Assembly: GCF_039543525.1 (NCBI RefSeq)
Contig: NZ_BAABJX010000063.1
Span: forward strand, 1-36,261
DNA: 36,261 bases
Origin: Algivirga pacifica
GTDB taxonomy: Bacteria; Bacteroidota; Bacteroidia; Cytophagales; Flammeovirgaceae
Reading direction: 5' to 3'
Shown one piece after another: positions 1 through 7,810 of the stretch. The translations under genes and the position numbers were made by a program. The notes beneath the pieces were generated by a model, which saw only the letters and a program-made list of their open reading frames with translations, made no database searches and had not been told where the DNA came from. How positions within the stretch are numbered: position 1 is the stretch's first letter; every line of letters begins with the position of its first letter.

Positions 1-102
1 AACGCAAAGTTAAAATTTTTAATGATCTAAAATTTAACTCCAGTTATATTGGGGGCTAAGATAGTAGTTATAACACGTATCAAACAAATTAAACTTGACA
101 AA

Positions 103-702
103 ATGAATTTCACAGACTTGATGCAAGCGCGTTATACAACTAAAAAGTATGACGCTAATAAAAAGATAGATATAGAAAAGATAGAACAACTGAAGGATAT
201 TCTTCATATGAGTCCTTCCTCTATTAATTCTCAACCATGGCGCTTTACTTTTGTGGAAAGTGAGGAAGTGAAGACAAAGCTCGCAAAGGCCTCTTATTTT
301 AATGAAGAAAAAGTGCTGAATGCAAGTCATCTAGTGGTATTTAGTGCGATCAATAACAAAGTATTATTTGAGGAGCAAATCAATGCGAATTTACCAGAAG
401 GTGCGGTAGGATATTACAATAACTTCTTGAAGGAGAAACCGGAAGAAGAGTTACATGATTGGCATGTAAAACAGGTTTATTTAGCGTTAGGAGTCTTCTT
501 GACGGCTTGTGCAGGAATGGAAATTGATGCTACTCCAATGGAAGGGATTGTTGCCGAAGAATATGATGAAATATTAGGGCTAACAGGATACAAAACCACT
601 TTTGCAGTAGCCATTGGTTATCGTGATGAGGAAGATCAAAACCAACCGCATATCAATCCAAAATCCCGTTTGAATAGGGAAGAAGTTATTTTTACGGTTT
701 AA
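103..702 (+). CDS. Nitroreductase-family NAD(P)H-dependent oxidoreductase
   Basis: A 199-residue protein of the NfsB-like flavin reductase family, whose members use FMN and NAD(P)H to reduce nitro compounds, quinones or similar acceptors in the cytoplasm. The N-terminus has the family signature: ARYTTKKYD, then MSPSSINSQPWRF around residues 36-48, the usual FMN phosphate contact. A Gly/Ala-rich stretch (LALGVFLTACAGMEIDATPMEG) and the C-terminal AIGYRDEEDQ also fit. Length is typical (about 200-220). I start at the ATG at 103, because the longer reading begins at a TTG and its 18 extra residues resemble nothing. It is monocistronic: a strong terminator follows at 758. The physiological substrate cannot be told from sequence. 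Confidence 0.88.
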   Translation: MNFTDLMQARYTTKKYDANKKIDIEKIEQLKDILHMSPSSINSQPWRFTFVESEEVKTKLAKASYFNEEKVLNASHLVVFSAINNKVLFEEQINANLPEGAVGYYNNFLKEKPEEELHDWHVKQVYLALGVFLTACAGMEIDATPMEGIVAEEYDEILGLTGYKTTFAVAIGYRDEEDQNQPHINPKSRLNREEVIFTV

Positions 703-757
703 GAAAATTAGGCGAAAAACCCCTATAATCAAGATTTGATAAAGTTAAATAATCAAG

Positions 758-803
758 AGAGGCCGTGTCATAATGTTGTAGTTATGCCACGGCCTCTTTT
801 TTT
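758..803 (+). terminator. Rho-independent terminator of the nitroreductase gene
   Basis: Arms GAGGCCGTG (759-767) and CACGGCCTC (788-796) are perfectly complementary. The stem extends inward with CATAA/TTATG after one mismatch, and a run of eight T follows from 797. It lies about 55 bp after the nitroreductase stop. Confidence 0.85.
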
Positions 804-867
804 ATTCATTAATTTATTTAACTTTGAAATACAAAGTACTTTTCAGATAACTAAAACTATTTATTTT

Positions 868-1089
868 ATGAACATAGATATCATTGTTGCTTATATTCAA
901 CGGTATGAACTCGGACATGAAAAAGACTTTGTTCCTCCCATAACCGGAATCCATTTAGCGGCCATCACACCATCCAAACATAACGTAAGAGTAATTCACC
1001 AGCAGGTTGATGAAATTGATTATACAACAGATGCAGACATAGTAAAGGTTATTACTCATCTTTCCATCAATATAAAAGCGCCCCAATAA
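868..1089 (+). pseudogene. 5' remnant of a B12-binding-domain radical SAM gene
   Basis: The ATG at 868 opens a 73-codon frame whose first 60 residues look like the start of a cobalamin-binding radical SAM enzyme: GHEKDFVPPITGIHLAAITP, then VRVIHQQVDEIDYTTDADIV. In that family this leads into a long B12-binding domain and a CxxxCxxC radical SAM domain. Neither is present here. The resemblance ends near 1047, within about 10 bp of the stop codon of the oppositely oriented CHAT gene (1056). The remaining 13 codons read antisense through the end of that gene. I read it as a deletion or rearrangement remnant; a short expressed peptide is possible but unlikely. The identification rests on recalled family motifs. 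Confidence 0.65.
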
Positions 1090-3722
1090 TAAGGAGACGA
1101 GTATTCTTGTCGTAATTGTTGTTGGGCTGTCTTTAAAGACAATGGAATAGCTTTTCCTGATAACAGGCTCTTGTAGAAATAAGTCATTAGCTTTTGGGTT
1201 GCTATATCGTCTACTTTCCATAAGCTCATCAGTACATTCTTCGCTCCTGCCTGAAAGAATGCCCGTGGCAAACCATAGACTCCCTCGTTATTGTCTGAAG
1301 TGCCTAACCCCGTTTCACAGGCAGAAAGCACTACTAATTCGGTATGCTTAAGGTCAATGTTCATTGCCTCATAAGCCGTGAGGATGCCGTTTTCTTTAGT
1401 GCTAGAGGTTGTTTTCCACTGCTTGAAATATGCTGCATCTGCTAAAGCCAGGCCTGTGTTCATTAGGGAGTATTTTATTTCTTCCTGATGAGTAGGAGTA
1501 TAAAATCCATGCGTAGCAAGATGAAGTACCCTGGGAGACTTTAATGATTTAACAAATCGCTCAGTAGCAGAATCCTTCAATTTCAATATAGGATTGTAGT
1601 TTGGATGAGATTGGACAAGGTCTTGGATTGTTTTCACCTCTTTCTCAGTGCCTTCAAGAGGTGTAAATGCCGTTACAGATTTTGTATTGATACGGTTGTT
1701 CAAATAATCAGGGTTTCCAATCAAGACGATATCATGATTGCTGGGAGTAGGGGAGGCTTGTTTCATCGAGAGAATGTCCTTGGTAGAGTTAACATACCGC
1801 AGGTTCAACTCATCTAAAACATAATTTTTTGTCTTAGGATTTTTCAAGGTACTTAGGTTGATAGCGTGATATATCCCATCATTAGCAATGTAAACCGTAG
1901 TAACCTTTCGATTAAGTTGTTTTATTTTTTTGTAAACAGGTTTCCACAATAGGTTGTACAATGAGGAACTTTGGGTTGAAGTAGCCTCCTGAGCAGATTC
2001 GATACCTAAGCCTCTCGCAGTGTGTATATCCTTAGCATATTTTTGTTGAACCTGTTCCAGAGCGATTCCATTCCTCAAAATAAATAATCTGGGATAGGGA
2101 CTTTTAGAACTTAACATAAAAAAAGCGTACCCCACCAAGTCACTCCCATCATACTCCTTGTACTGCATACGTACAATTTCTACAGCGACCTCATGCTCCT
2201 CCAGTACTTCTGATATCTGATTGGCTTTAACGGTTTTGTGTATAACTTTTTCAGGATTTATCTGAAAGGCCAGTTGCTTTTCTAGTTCATTTATTTTCCC
2301 TAATGTAGAGGCTATATCTTGATCTGCTAAAAATAAATCTGACAAGTTTTTTTTCTGCTCAACGAGTTGCTGATAAGTCAATTGAATAGGTTTATCATCG
2401 GAGTCGTGTATTTTATCTAAAATACCTTTTTGATGGGAAAACTTTAACGCCTTATACCTTAATTGAATATCATATCGGTGTGCAACAGTTTGCTTAGAAG
2501 GTGGCCAAAAATCATTGGCAACCATGTAATCGTAATTAGAGAAAAACATCCAGTCCTTACTTTGGTATTTTTTCTGCTCTTCTTCTGTGCTTGTTGCAAA
2601 TTGAGTTTCGTACTGATCTAGGCGGAGCTCGATCAGTTCCTGATAGATCTTAGTCGCTTCATCTACTTCCTCTAATGATTCATGTACTAAGGCTAGGTTA
2701 TTAATGGTGCTGATATAATGTACATGATATTTCCCTACACTATTCAATAAGAGCGCCTTACTGTTGATATAATACTTTTTGGCATTTTCAAATTGTTGGA
2801 TAGAGTCGTAGAAGTACCCTATTTTACTCAATGCCATAGCATAATCTATATGCGTTGTTCCTTTTTGTTGCTCAATGATTTTGAGTAATTCTAATAGGGT
2901 ACTTTCTGCTTTTTGTATATCATTTGTTATCGTATATAACTCAGACAACTTTTCATAGTATGTGATCACATTATCAAGGTCGTTTTCGTCCATGATGAGT
3001 GATTTTATTTCTAATAATTGTAATAAGGCCGTATGATAATCCTCCTCAAGGATGGCAATATTAATGCGTCCCTGTATTAGATGAAGCTGCCCCAGCGTTA
3101 ATGAATCTTTGTTTGGAGTAAGCTCCTCAAAATATTGTTTATAGGCTTTAACCTCAGCTTCATTACCCGTAAGAATATAAACAGATAATAAGTTATTGAG
3201 AACACTACTGTATTGAGGGGTATGCTTATAGTTTAGCTGCTCCAGAAGAACCTTACTCTCTAGTAAGAGTTGTTCTGCTTTCGTATAATCGGCTTTATGA
3301 TAATAAGCTTGACTAAGGGTATTCAGTAATTTCCCTAGGTAGAGGCCTTGGTCTTGATGCAGTTTATAAGTCCTTAAGGCTTCTAATAAGTAAATCTCTG
3401 TATTTTTTAGGTCGTCCAACTGAGTAGCGAGAAAGGCTAGCCTTTCTAAAAGGACTACTTTTATTTTCCAGTTCAAGGTTTTGTCTCCTAGGTTATGGAA
3501 TAGGGTAAGGAGCTGTTTATGAGCTTGCTGAAAATCATTTTCATTAATTAAATCATCTATATATTGCTCAGTAGCATTGATCCAGTTATCCCCCTTTGCT
3601 TTTTGCTCTAGGACTGTGATTATTTTTTGGGTCTCCTCTTTATTGTAGGAGTCATTCTGTGCCAGCAGAAAGTTTGTGGATAGGAAAAAGAAAAAGAAAG
3701 TATACTTGAGGTAGGGATTCAT
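1056..3722 (-). CDS. Secreted TPR-repeat protein with C-terminal CHAT (caspase-like) domain
   Basis: An 888-residue protein. Residues 1-21 form a signal peptide (phenylalanine-rich core, LLAQ end). Residues about 25-400 are helical tetratricopeptide-type repeats, for example the stretches ending AEQLLLESKVLLEQL and AESTLLELLKIIEQ. The C-terminal third (about 600-888) is a CHAT domain of the caspase/separase peptidase clan: RVLHLATHGFYTP carries the likely catalytic His738, LVVLSACETGLG the likely Cys802, followed by the typical GLPRAFFQAGAKNVLMSLW and the ending YYWGAFILM. Both catalytic residues are present, so it may be an active peptidase, and the signal peptide places it in the periplasm or outside. 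Three other exported-protein genes lie upstream on the same strand, but a terminator at 3736 separates them. The target is unknown. Confidence 0.88.
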   Translation of the reverse strand: MNPYLKYTFFFFFLSTNFLLAQNDSYNKEETQKIITVLEQKAKGDNWINATEQYIDDLINENDFQQAHKQLLTLFHNLGDKTLNWKIKVVLLERLAFLATQLDDLKNTEIYLLEALRTYKLHQDQGLYLGKLLNTLSQAYYHKADYTKAEQLLLESKVLLEQLNYKHTPQYSSVLNNLLSVYILTGNEAEVKAYKQYFEELTPNKDSLTLGQLHLIQGRINIAILEEDYHTALLQLLEIKSLIMDENDLDNVITYYEKLSELYTITNDIQKAESTLLELLKIIEQQKGTTHIDYAMALSKIGYFYDSIQQFENAKKYYINSKALLLNSVGKYHVHYISTINNLALVHESLEEVDEATKIYQELIELRLDQYETQFATSTEEEQKKYQSKDWMFFSNYDYMVANDFWPPSKQTVAHRYDIQLRYKALKFSHQKGILDKIHDSDDKPIQLTYQQLVEQKKNLSDLFLADQDIASTLGKINELEKQLAFQINPEKVIHKTVKANQISEVLEEHEVAVEIVRMQYKEYDGSDLVGYAFFMLSSKSPYPRLFILRNGIALEQVQQKYAKDIHTARGLGIESAQEATSTQSSSLYNLLWKPVYKKIKQLNRKVTTVYIANDGIYHAINLSTLKNPKTKNYVLDELNLRYVNSTKDILSMKQASPTPSNHDIVLIGNPDYLNNRINTKSVTAFTPLEGTEKEVKTIQDLVQSHPNYNPILKLKDSATERFVKSLKSPRVLHLATHGFYTPTHQEEIKYSLMNTGLALADAAYFKQWKTTSSTKENGILTAYEAMNIDLKHTELVVLSACETGLGTSDNNEGVYGLPRAFFQAGAKNVLMSLWKVDDIATQKLMTYFYKSLLSGKAIPLSLKTAQQQLRQEYSSPYYWGAFILMER

Positions 3723-3735
3723 ATTTCGTGAGATC

Positions 3736-3783
3736 TTAAAAGAAAAGAGGAAGAAGAAAGTATTATTCCTTTCCTTCTTCCTC
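3736..3783 (-). terminator. Rho-independent terminator after the lipoprotein gene
   Basis: Arms 3747-3756 (GAGGAAGAAG on the plus strand) and 3774-3783 (CTTCTTCCTC) pair perfectly. Read on the minus strand the hairpin is followed by CTTTTCTTTTAAG. It lies between the lipoprotein stop (3811) and the CHAT gene start (3722), suggesting the CHAT gene is separately transcribed. Confidence 0.7.
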
Positions 3784-3810
3784 TGATGTTATTGTATTCC
3801 AAGCAAGCTC

Positions 3811-5400
3811 TTAATCACAAGCCCCATCCGGAAGCGGGTAATTATCAAAGACCTCATTACTAGAGGTAAACGTTTCTGTCACAACAGCACCTCCATCAAA
3901 ACCATTTTGACCTGGTACTAGTGCGATAAACAGGTATTCCGTATTAATATTAAGGTTGTAGAAAGTGATCTTACCATTAGTCATCAATCCTTGATACAAT
4001 AATTTACCATCCTTTAATACAGATAAATGAACGGTAGGTCGCATAGGCTGGTCACCACAGTAACCAATGACCTCTAAATTAATTGCTGGAGGAAGTTCTT
4101 TTACATGATCCGTAATATCCACAGTCACTTGCTCACTACATGGATAGAACGCTTCTGTTCTTAACATTTCCTCACTGTCACGGGTTCTTCCTTTGTACAC
4201 TACCAATTGTACTTTACGGTCTTCAGGAGCTTCGTACAACTTAATTACCTCGCCATTCTTGAAAGAAAGAATCTTGGAAATCGCTCCTACAGGCTGATCC
4301 GTACCCTCAAAAACAAATTGGGTATAGAACTCATAGTTTAAATCCCCGGGGTTGTTATTAACAATATTAATAGCCCCTGTGCTTTCTGTTGAATAACAGA
4401 TAGCTCCCTCATAATCCAGGTTATACCATGATAAGTGATCCGTTTGGAAGTCCACGCATAGTTTTCCGTCCTTCTCTACGACTTCTCCCATCTGATGGTA
4501 TGTCCAGGTACCTACCTCATCGTCATAAGACCATACCGGAATCTGATCTCCAGCTTTGATCGCAGCACCCGTTTCCGGATTGGTAAAGTCAGGATTGATC
4601 GTCATCTCAATGTCGATAGGCTGAGAGAACTGCTTTACTTCTGTATCGCCCACCCACATGTCGATGGAGGCAAAACCAGCCGTAATGAAATAATTACCTT
4701 CTTCCTCTTCTCCATTTTCATTGATAATCATGTTAGGGCTAAAACCTCCTGGGAAAGACAACATCGCTTCCATATTGCTGTTGTCAAAGTTGACTAGCTG
4801 AACGTCCAGACCATCACCAGAGATTTCGTTTCCGTTGATATCTTTGAATGTTGTTCCTGGAGCTACCTTAACTTTTGTCGATGCCCCTGCCTCACTAGCC
4901 TCAGTGTTAAAGTCTACTTCAGTCACCACTTCGCTGTTGATCAGCTCAAACGTTTTTTTCGCTTTATCAACACCGTTGATAAGTTCGTCAGCCTCCAGAT
5001 CAACCAGATTGGCTGAATAAACGGACATGCTATCTTCTGGAGAAAGGTGTACAGGAATTGTAGTCGTCAAGTACCCTTCACCACTTACTTTCACCTTGAA
5101 ACGAATATCGTCTGTCGCTTTAGATGGGTCAATGGCCAATCCAAGATAGCCATAGCTACTTTCAAACTCTCTCTTTCCGAGATCATTCACCACCATGCCC
5201 TGAGGATCGTCCAGGATTTCAATTTTCAGGTTTCGATTAAACAGATTCTCAGCATTGGAAGGATCTTTCAAGTGAATTAAGACTCTTTGTGAGAATACAT
5301 CTGTACTAACGTTCAGTTCAATATCCTTTAGGGGACTAGTACAAGAGAAAAGTGTTAGGAGGATCAATAATCCTCTCAAAATTGTATTTTTATAATTCAT
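3811..5400 (-). CDS. Hypothetical lipoprotein, probable multi-domain beta-sandwich
   Basis: 529 residues from the ATG at 5400. I prefer this start because it gives a compact lipoprotein signal, MNYKNTILRGLLILLTLFSC, whose cysteine would be lipidated. A longer in-frame reading begins at 5481 inside a tandem 7-bp repeat and adds a second hydrophobic stretch. The mature part is acidic and beta-rich with no catalytic motif I recognise. A central section reads IPVWSYDDEVGTWTYHQMG followed by CVDFQTDHLSWYNLDY. This resembles extracellular modules in which Ig-like or carboxypeptidase-regulatory-like domains precede a WSYD..TGTW segment. It ends in DGACD. It is probably outer-membrane anchored; function unknown. 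It is followed by a terminator and preceded by an outer-membrane-type gene 135 bp upstream. Confidence 0.8.
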   Translation of the reverse strand: MNYKNTILRGLLILLTLFSCTSPLKDIELNVSTDVFSQRVLIHLKDPSNAENLFNRNLKIEILDDPQGMVVNDLGKREFESSYGYLGLAIDPSKATDDIRFKVKVSGEGYLTTTIPVHLSPEDSMSVYSANLVDLEADELINGVDKAKKTFELINSEVVTEVDFNTEASEAGASTKVKVAPGTTFKDINGNEISGDGLDVQLVNFDNSNMEAMLSFPGGFSPNMIINENGEEEEGNYFITAGFASIDMWVGDTEVKQFSQPIDIEMTINPDFTNPETGAAIKAGDQIPVWSYDDEVGTWTYHQMGEVVEKDGKLCVDFQTDHLSWYNLDYEGAICYSTESTGAINIVNNNPGDLNYEFYTQFVFEGTDQPVGAISKILSFKNGEVIKLYEAPEDRKVQLVVYKGRTRDSEEMLRTEAFYPCSEQVTVDITDHVKELPPAINLEVIGYCGDQPMRPTVHLSVLKDGKLLYQGLMTNGKITFYNLNINTEYLFIALVPGQNGFDGGAVVTETFTSSNEVFDNYPLPDGACD

Positions 5401-5413
5401 TTTAATAGAGGTA

Positions 5414-5500
5414 TAAAGTAAAAGGTAATAGGTAAAAAGTAATAGGAGGAAGCTGATGAAGTGATTAAATTCATTCTTCATTCTTCATTCTTCATTCTTC
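5414..5500. repeat. Short tandem word repeats in the lipoprotein leader
   Basis: Four perfect copies of the 7-mer CATTCTT occupy 5472-5499. A second set of imperfect direct repeats (GTAAAAGGTAATAGG and AAAAAGTAATAGG) occupies about 5414-5447. On the minus strand the 7-mer is AAGAATG, so every unit carries an ATG in a new frame, upstream of the lipoprotein start at 5400. Confidence 0.8.
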
Positions 5501-5534
5501 ACCAAAGTGCGTGCTTCCCTCACCTTTCAAATAA

Positions 5535-6212
5535 TTAGTTGATTCTGTAAGCCAATCGAAGTTTCATCTGTGGGTACCACTCATACCCGTTCAGGTTTTC
5601 TTGTAGTTGTGCCTCTTGAGATTTCATCGGTTCTAACAGATTGGTGCCCTCCAGTGAAACGGTTGGGCTGCCCATATGGTAAATCCCCATATCAAAGGAT
5701 AGTCCCAGCTTTCTTTTGGGTACGGCACGCCCGAAACCAAATCCAACATAAGGAATTACTTTGTTCCATGTTGATCCGGCTGTCAATTGCCCAACATCCA
5801 CACTTACGTCTCCATAGGTTACTTCATCCTGGTAAGTGCCAATTAATTGCACATCCGTATTGAAGTATGATACACCACCGACAAGTTTTAGAGCCAATCG
5901 TTGGAAAGGAAGGTACTGCAGCTTCAGGTCATAGCTTCTGAGCCCTGCAGAAAGGTCTGCTAGAATATCCGCATCATCGATGGTCACTTCTTGCTGGAAA
6001 TTATCCAATTGGAAGTTATTGACCTCCAATAAGACCTGGAAGTTCTTCGTAAGGTTGGTGGAAACATCCAAACCAGCACCCGTAAGTCCAGCACTAACCC
6101 CCACACCAAAGTAGGAGAAAGGAACATTGGAGTTAGGAATCTTTTGTGCTTGGGCATGCCAAGAAGCTAATGCCAAGCACAGCATTAGTAGTGTTTTAAA
6201 TAGAATTTTCAT
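5535..6212 (-). CDS. Hypothetical outer-membrane beta-barrel-type protein
   Basis: 225 residues with a signal peptide MKILFKTLLMLCLALASW ending HAQAQ. The mature chain alternates polar and hydrophobic residues in short strands (SYFGVGVSAGLTGAGLDVST, FQVLLEVNNFQL, KLVGGVSYFNTDVQL, VIPYVGFGFGRAV, GLSFDMGIYHMG). It ends in MKLRLAYRIN, an aromatic- and polar-tipped last strand typical of small outer-membrane barrels. No enzymatic motif is visible. It probably lies in the outer membrane. It sits between two other exported-protein genes on the same strand, and a palindromic element (6283-6420) separates it from the gene upstream. Function unknown. Confidence 0.78.
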   Translation of the reverse strand: MKILFKTLLMLCLALASWHAQAQKIPNSNVPFSYFGVGVSAGLTGAGLDVSTNLTKNFQVLLEVNNFQLDNFQQEVTIDDADILADLSAGLRSYDLKLQYLPFQRLALKLVGGVSYFNTDVQLIGTYQDEVTYGDVSVDVGQLTAGSTWNKVIPYVGFGFGRAVPKRKLGLSFDMGIYHMGSPTVSLEGTNLLEPMKSQEAQLQENLNGYEWYPQMKLRLAYRIN

Positions 6213-6282
6213 AAATCATACCCTGAGAAGGGAAAGTTAGTAGTTAGTTGTAAATACTCGTATTGCACTGTTGAATCGTTTT

Positions 6283-6420
6283 GTTCATGATGTTTAATTG
6301 AGCTTCGCTCGTTCATAATGTTTAGTTGAGTATAATAGTATACATCTTGTTAATCCAATAAGAAAACAACTAAACATTATGAACGTAATTGCATAGCAAT
6401 TACAATTAAACATCATGAAC
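6283..6420. repeat. Modular palindrome, GTTCAT-linker type, with two different hairpin heads
   Basis: The left arm 6283-6328 reads GTTCATGATGTTTAATTG, then the hairpin AGC-TTC-GCT(C), then GTTCATAATGTTTAGTTG. The right arm 6367-6420 is the exact reverse complement of both 18-bp linkers. Its central hairpin is different, though: GTAATTGC-TAT-GCAATTAC when read on the minus strand. The element starts 16 bp after the stop codon of the gene at 6437. A transcript could fold as a stem, a four-way junction with two unlike hairpins, a second stem and a 38-nt apical loop. Confidence 0.92.
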
Positions 6421-6436
6421 AAAAGCTTCTGAACAA

Positions 6437-7201
6437 TTAGTTGACTTTGTCCATTTTACCCCAAGTACATAGCATACCATCCGAAGTAGCATAATGGAAG
6501 CTCTGCGTATGGCTATCATAGGTCAACGTAAACTCATTGCTGTCCTTGCGAACAAAAGAAGTTTCCGTAGACTTCAACCAAATGAACTGCTGTCCATTAA
6601 CGGTTGCCACCAAATGCTCTCCATCTTCTTCTGTCGTTTGGAAGCTTAGGTTTAAGCGAACGTCTCCGCAAGAAGCGACATAGTCTCCATTAACTACGGC
6701 AGGACTGATCTTAATGTCATAAGCACCTAACGGTTTCACAATGTTAGTAAACGTATTGGTTAATAGTGGCTTGTTGCCAGCTTCTACCTTGAAGGTTGTT
6801 TCGTTGGTATAGTGCCCACCTTTTTTCACCAAGAACAGTAACTCATTGTTTGTGGTATACAATTCTGTTTGCTCGCCAACTACAGAGCGGCCCGCACCAA
6901 AAATACTGGTAGAGTTTCTTACTCTTACCTTAGAGAAACCTTGTTCTTCATCAGAGAATGGCATGGCCAGGTTACCCTCTGCATCCGGAATCAAAGGAAC
7001 GGCATAGTACAAGTCCTGATCTGTTTCATTCACCGCATTGACGATCAGAATATACTTATCTTTCTTTTTGCCCTCATCTTTTAATAGTAGTTGATAAGAT
7101 ACCTTGATCCCATCTTTCGTGCCGATGACAGTTTCTTGTTGCGCAGATAAGCCTAGAGTACAAAGCAATGCACCCATTAGTAGCAAAATACGTTTCATCA
7201 T
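6437..7201 (-). CDS. Hypothetical secreted protein
   Basis: 254 residues with a cleavable signal peptide (MKRILLLMGALLCTLGLSAQ). Two adjacent ATG codons (7201 and 7198) can start it without changing the mature protein. The mature part begins QETVIGTKDGIKVSYQLLLK and looks like one or two beta-sandwich domains. One part reads KYILIVNAVNETDQDLYYAV and a later one GDYVASCGDVRLNLSFQTTE. Two cysteines are visible, C178-like in the CGDV segment and one near the C-terminus (MLCTWGKMD). I do not recognise a family. It is the first of three exported-protein genes on the minus strand (this one, 5535 and 3811). A modular palindrome begins 16 bp after its stop. Confidence 0.72.
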   Translation of the reverse strand: MMKRILLLMGALLCTLGLSAQQETVIGTKDGIKVSYQLLLKDEGKKKDKYILIVNAVNETDQDLYYAVPLIPDAEGNLAMPFSDEEQGFSKVRVRNSTSIFGAGRSVVGEQTELYTTNNELLFLVKKGGHYTNETTFKVEAGNKPLLTNTFTNIVKPLGAYDIKISPAVVNGDYVASCGDVRLNLSFQTTEEDGEHLVATVNGQQFIWLKSTETSFVRKDSNEFTLTYDSHTQSFHYATSDGMLCTWGKMDKVN

Positions 7202-7339
7202 TTAAAAATAATTAGTGGTAATAGTTTAGTTTTAAGCAGTATAGGATGACTACAGAACCATTACATCCATAACTGTATAGCAGATAACGGCACAAGCTAA
7301 TTTTTTATTAGCTTATTTCAAATAACAACATTCATTATT

Positions 7340-7402
7340 GTTGATATTGTTTAATTGAGCTTCGCTCGTTCATGATGTTTAGTTGTAGGCCCTTACCTCA
7401 CG
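7340..7402. repeat. Single GTTCAT-type arm followed by a GGCCCTT hairpin
   Basis: GTTGATATTGTTTAATT (7340-7356), hairpin GAGC-TTC-GCTC (7357-7367), and GTTCATGATGTTTAGTT (7368-7384) form one arm of the element type seen at 6283 and 14818. A hairpin with arms GCCCTT and AAGGGC follows. Both this arm and the copy at 14818 continue into nearly the same sequence (TAGTTGTAGG.CCTT.C.TCAC). No reverse arm is present before the next gene, so this looks like a half element. Confidence 0.8.
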
Positions 7403-7427
7403 GCAAGGGCTGAAGTAGCCGTTAAAC

Positions 7428-7452
7428 TGCTCGTTGTGTCCTCGCAACGACC
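7428..7452. repeat. Stand-alone hairpin with TCCT tetraloop
   Basis: TCGTTGTG and CGCAACGA pair (one mismatch) around the loop TCCT. The same loop (TCCT/TCCA, or AGGA on the other strand) recurs in hairpins at 14911, 14946, 15021 and 32920. Confidence 0.6.
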
Positions 7453-7473
7453 AATCTCATACCCAACAGTTTT

Positions 7474-7623
7474 GTTGAGTGACACTGCGTGTCGTTGAGT
7501 GGAGCTTCGCTCCGTTGAGATGTGCTTTACACGTTGAGATTTTACAGTACTATTTCTCAACAGCCCTAAGGGCTACTCAACGGCACATAGTGCCACTCAA
7601 CCAGCCACGTAAGTGACCTCAAC
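7474..7623. repeat. GTTGAG-linked hairpin array, locus 1
   Basis: Read left to right: GTTGAG, hairpin GACAC-TGC-GTGTC, GTTGAG, hairpin GGAGC-TTC-GCTCC, GTTGAG, a short GTG-CTTTA-CAC hairpin, GTTGAG, then the centre ATTTTACAGTACTATTT. Then CTCAAC, hairpin AGCCC-TAA-GGGCT, CTCAAC, hairpin GGCAC-ATA-GTGCC, CTCAAC, imperfect hairpin GCCAC-GTAA-GTGAC, CTCAAC. The linker is constant and inverted in the second half, while stem sequences differ from unit to unit. With the half element at 7340 this fills most of the 609-bp gap between genes. The remaining 180 bp before 7811 are AT-rich and hold no feature I can name. Confidence 0.92.
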
Positions 7624-7810
7624 AAAGCCGTATAATGTACCCCGTTAGCCCGAATTCACAATCAATCCCTCGTTTTTCCCCTGAAAAAAGCTATCTTCGG
7701 TTTTTAGTACCAAATAAACCATTAAAAATGCAGTGAATATACCCATATTCCCTGCCTTGCTTTCCTATAGCGTTAAAAGATAAAACTGTAACGATACAAT
7801 TAATTAACAA

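Noticed and set aside
49..102. N-terminal extension of the nitroreductase
   Set aside because: It starts at TTG and adds residues with no family match; the ATG at 103 fits the family N-terminus.
1056..3722. TPR-CHAT as a CRISPR-associated caspase (Craspase-like partner)
   Set aside because: It has an N-terminal signal peptide and no Cas7-11, CRISPR array or other defence gene in the window.
7474..7623. GTTGAG-spaced array as a CRISPR
   Set aside because: The constant word is only six bases, the segments between are self-complementary hairpins of uneven length, the second half is inverted, and no cas gene is nearby.
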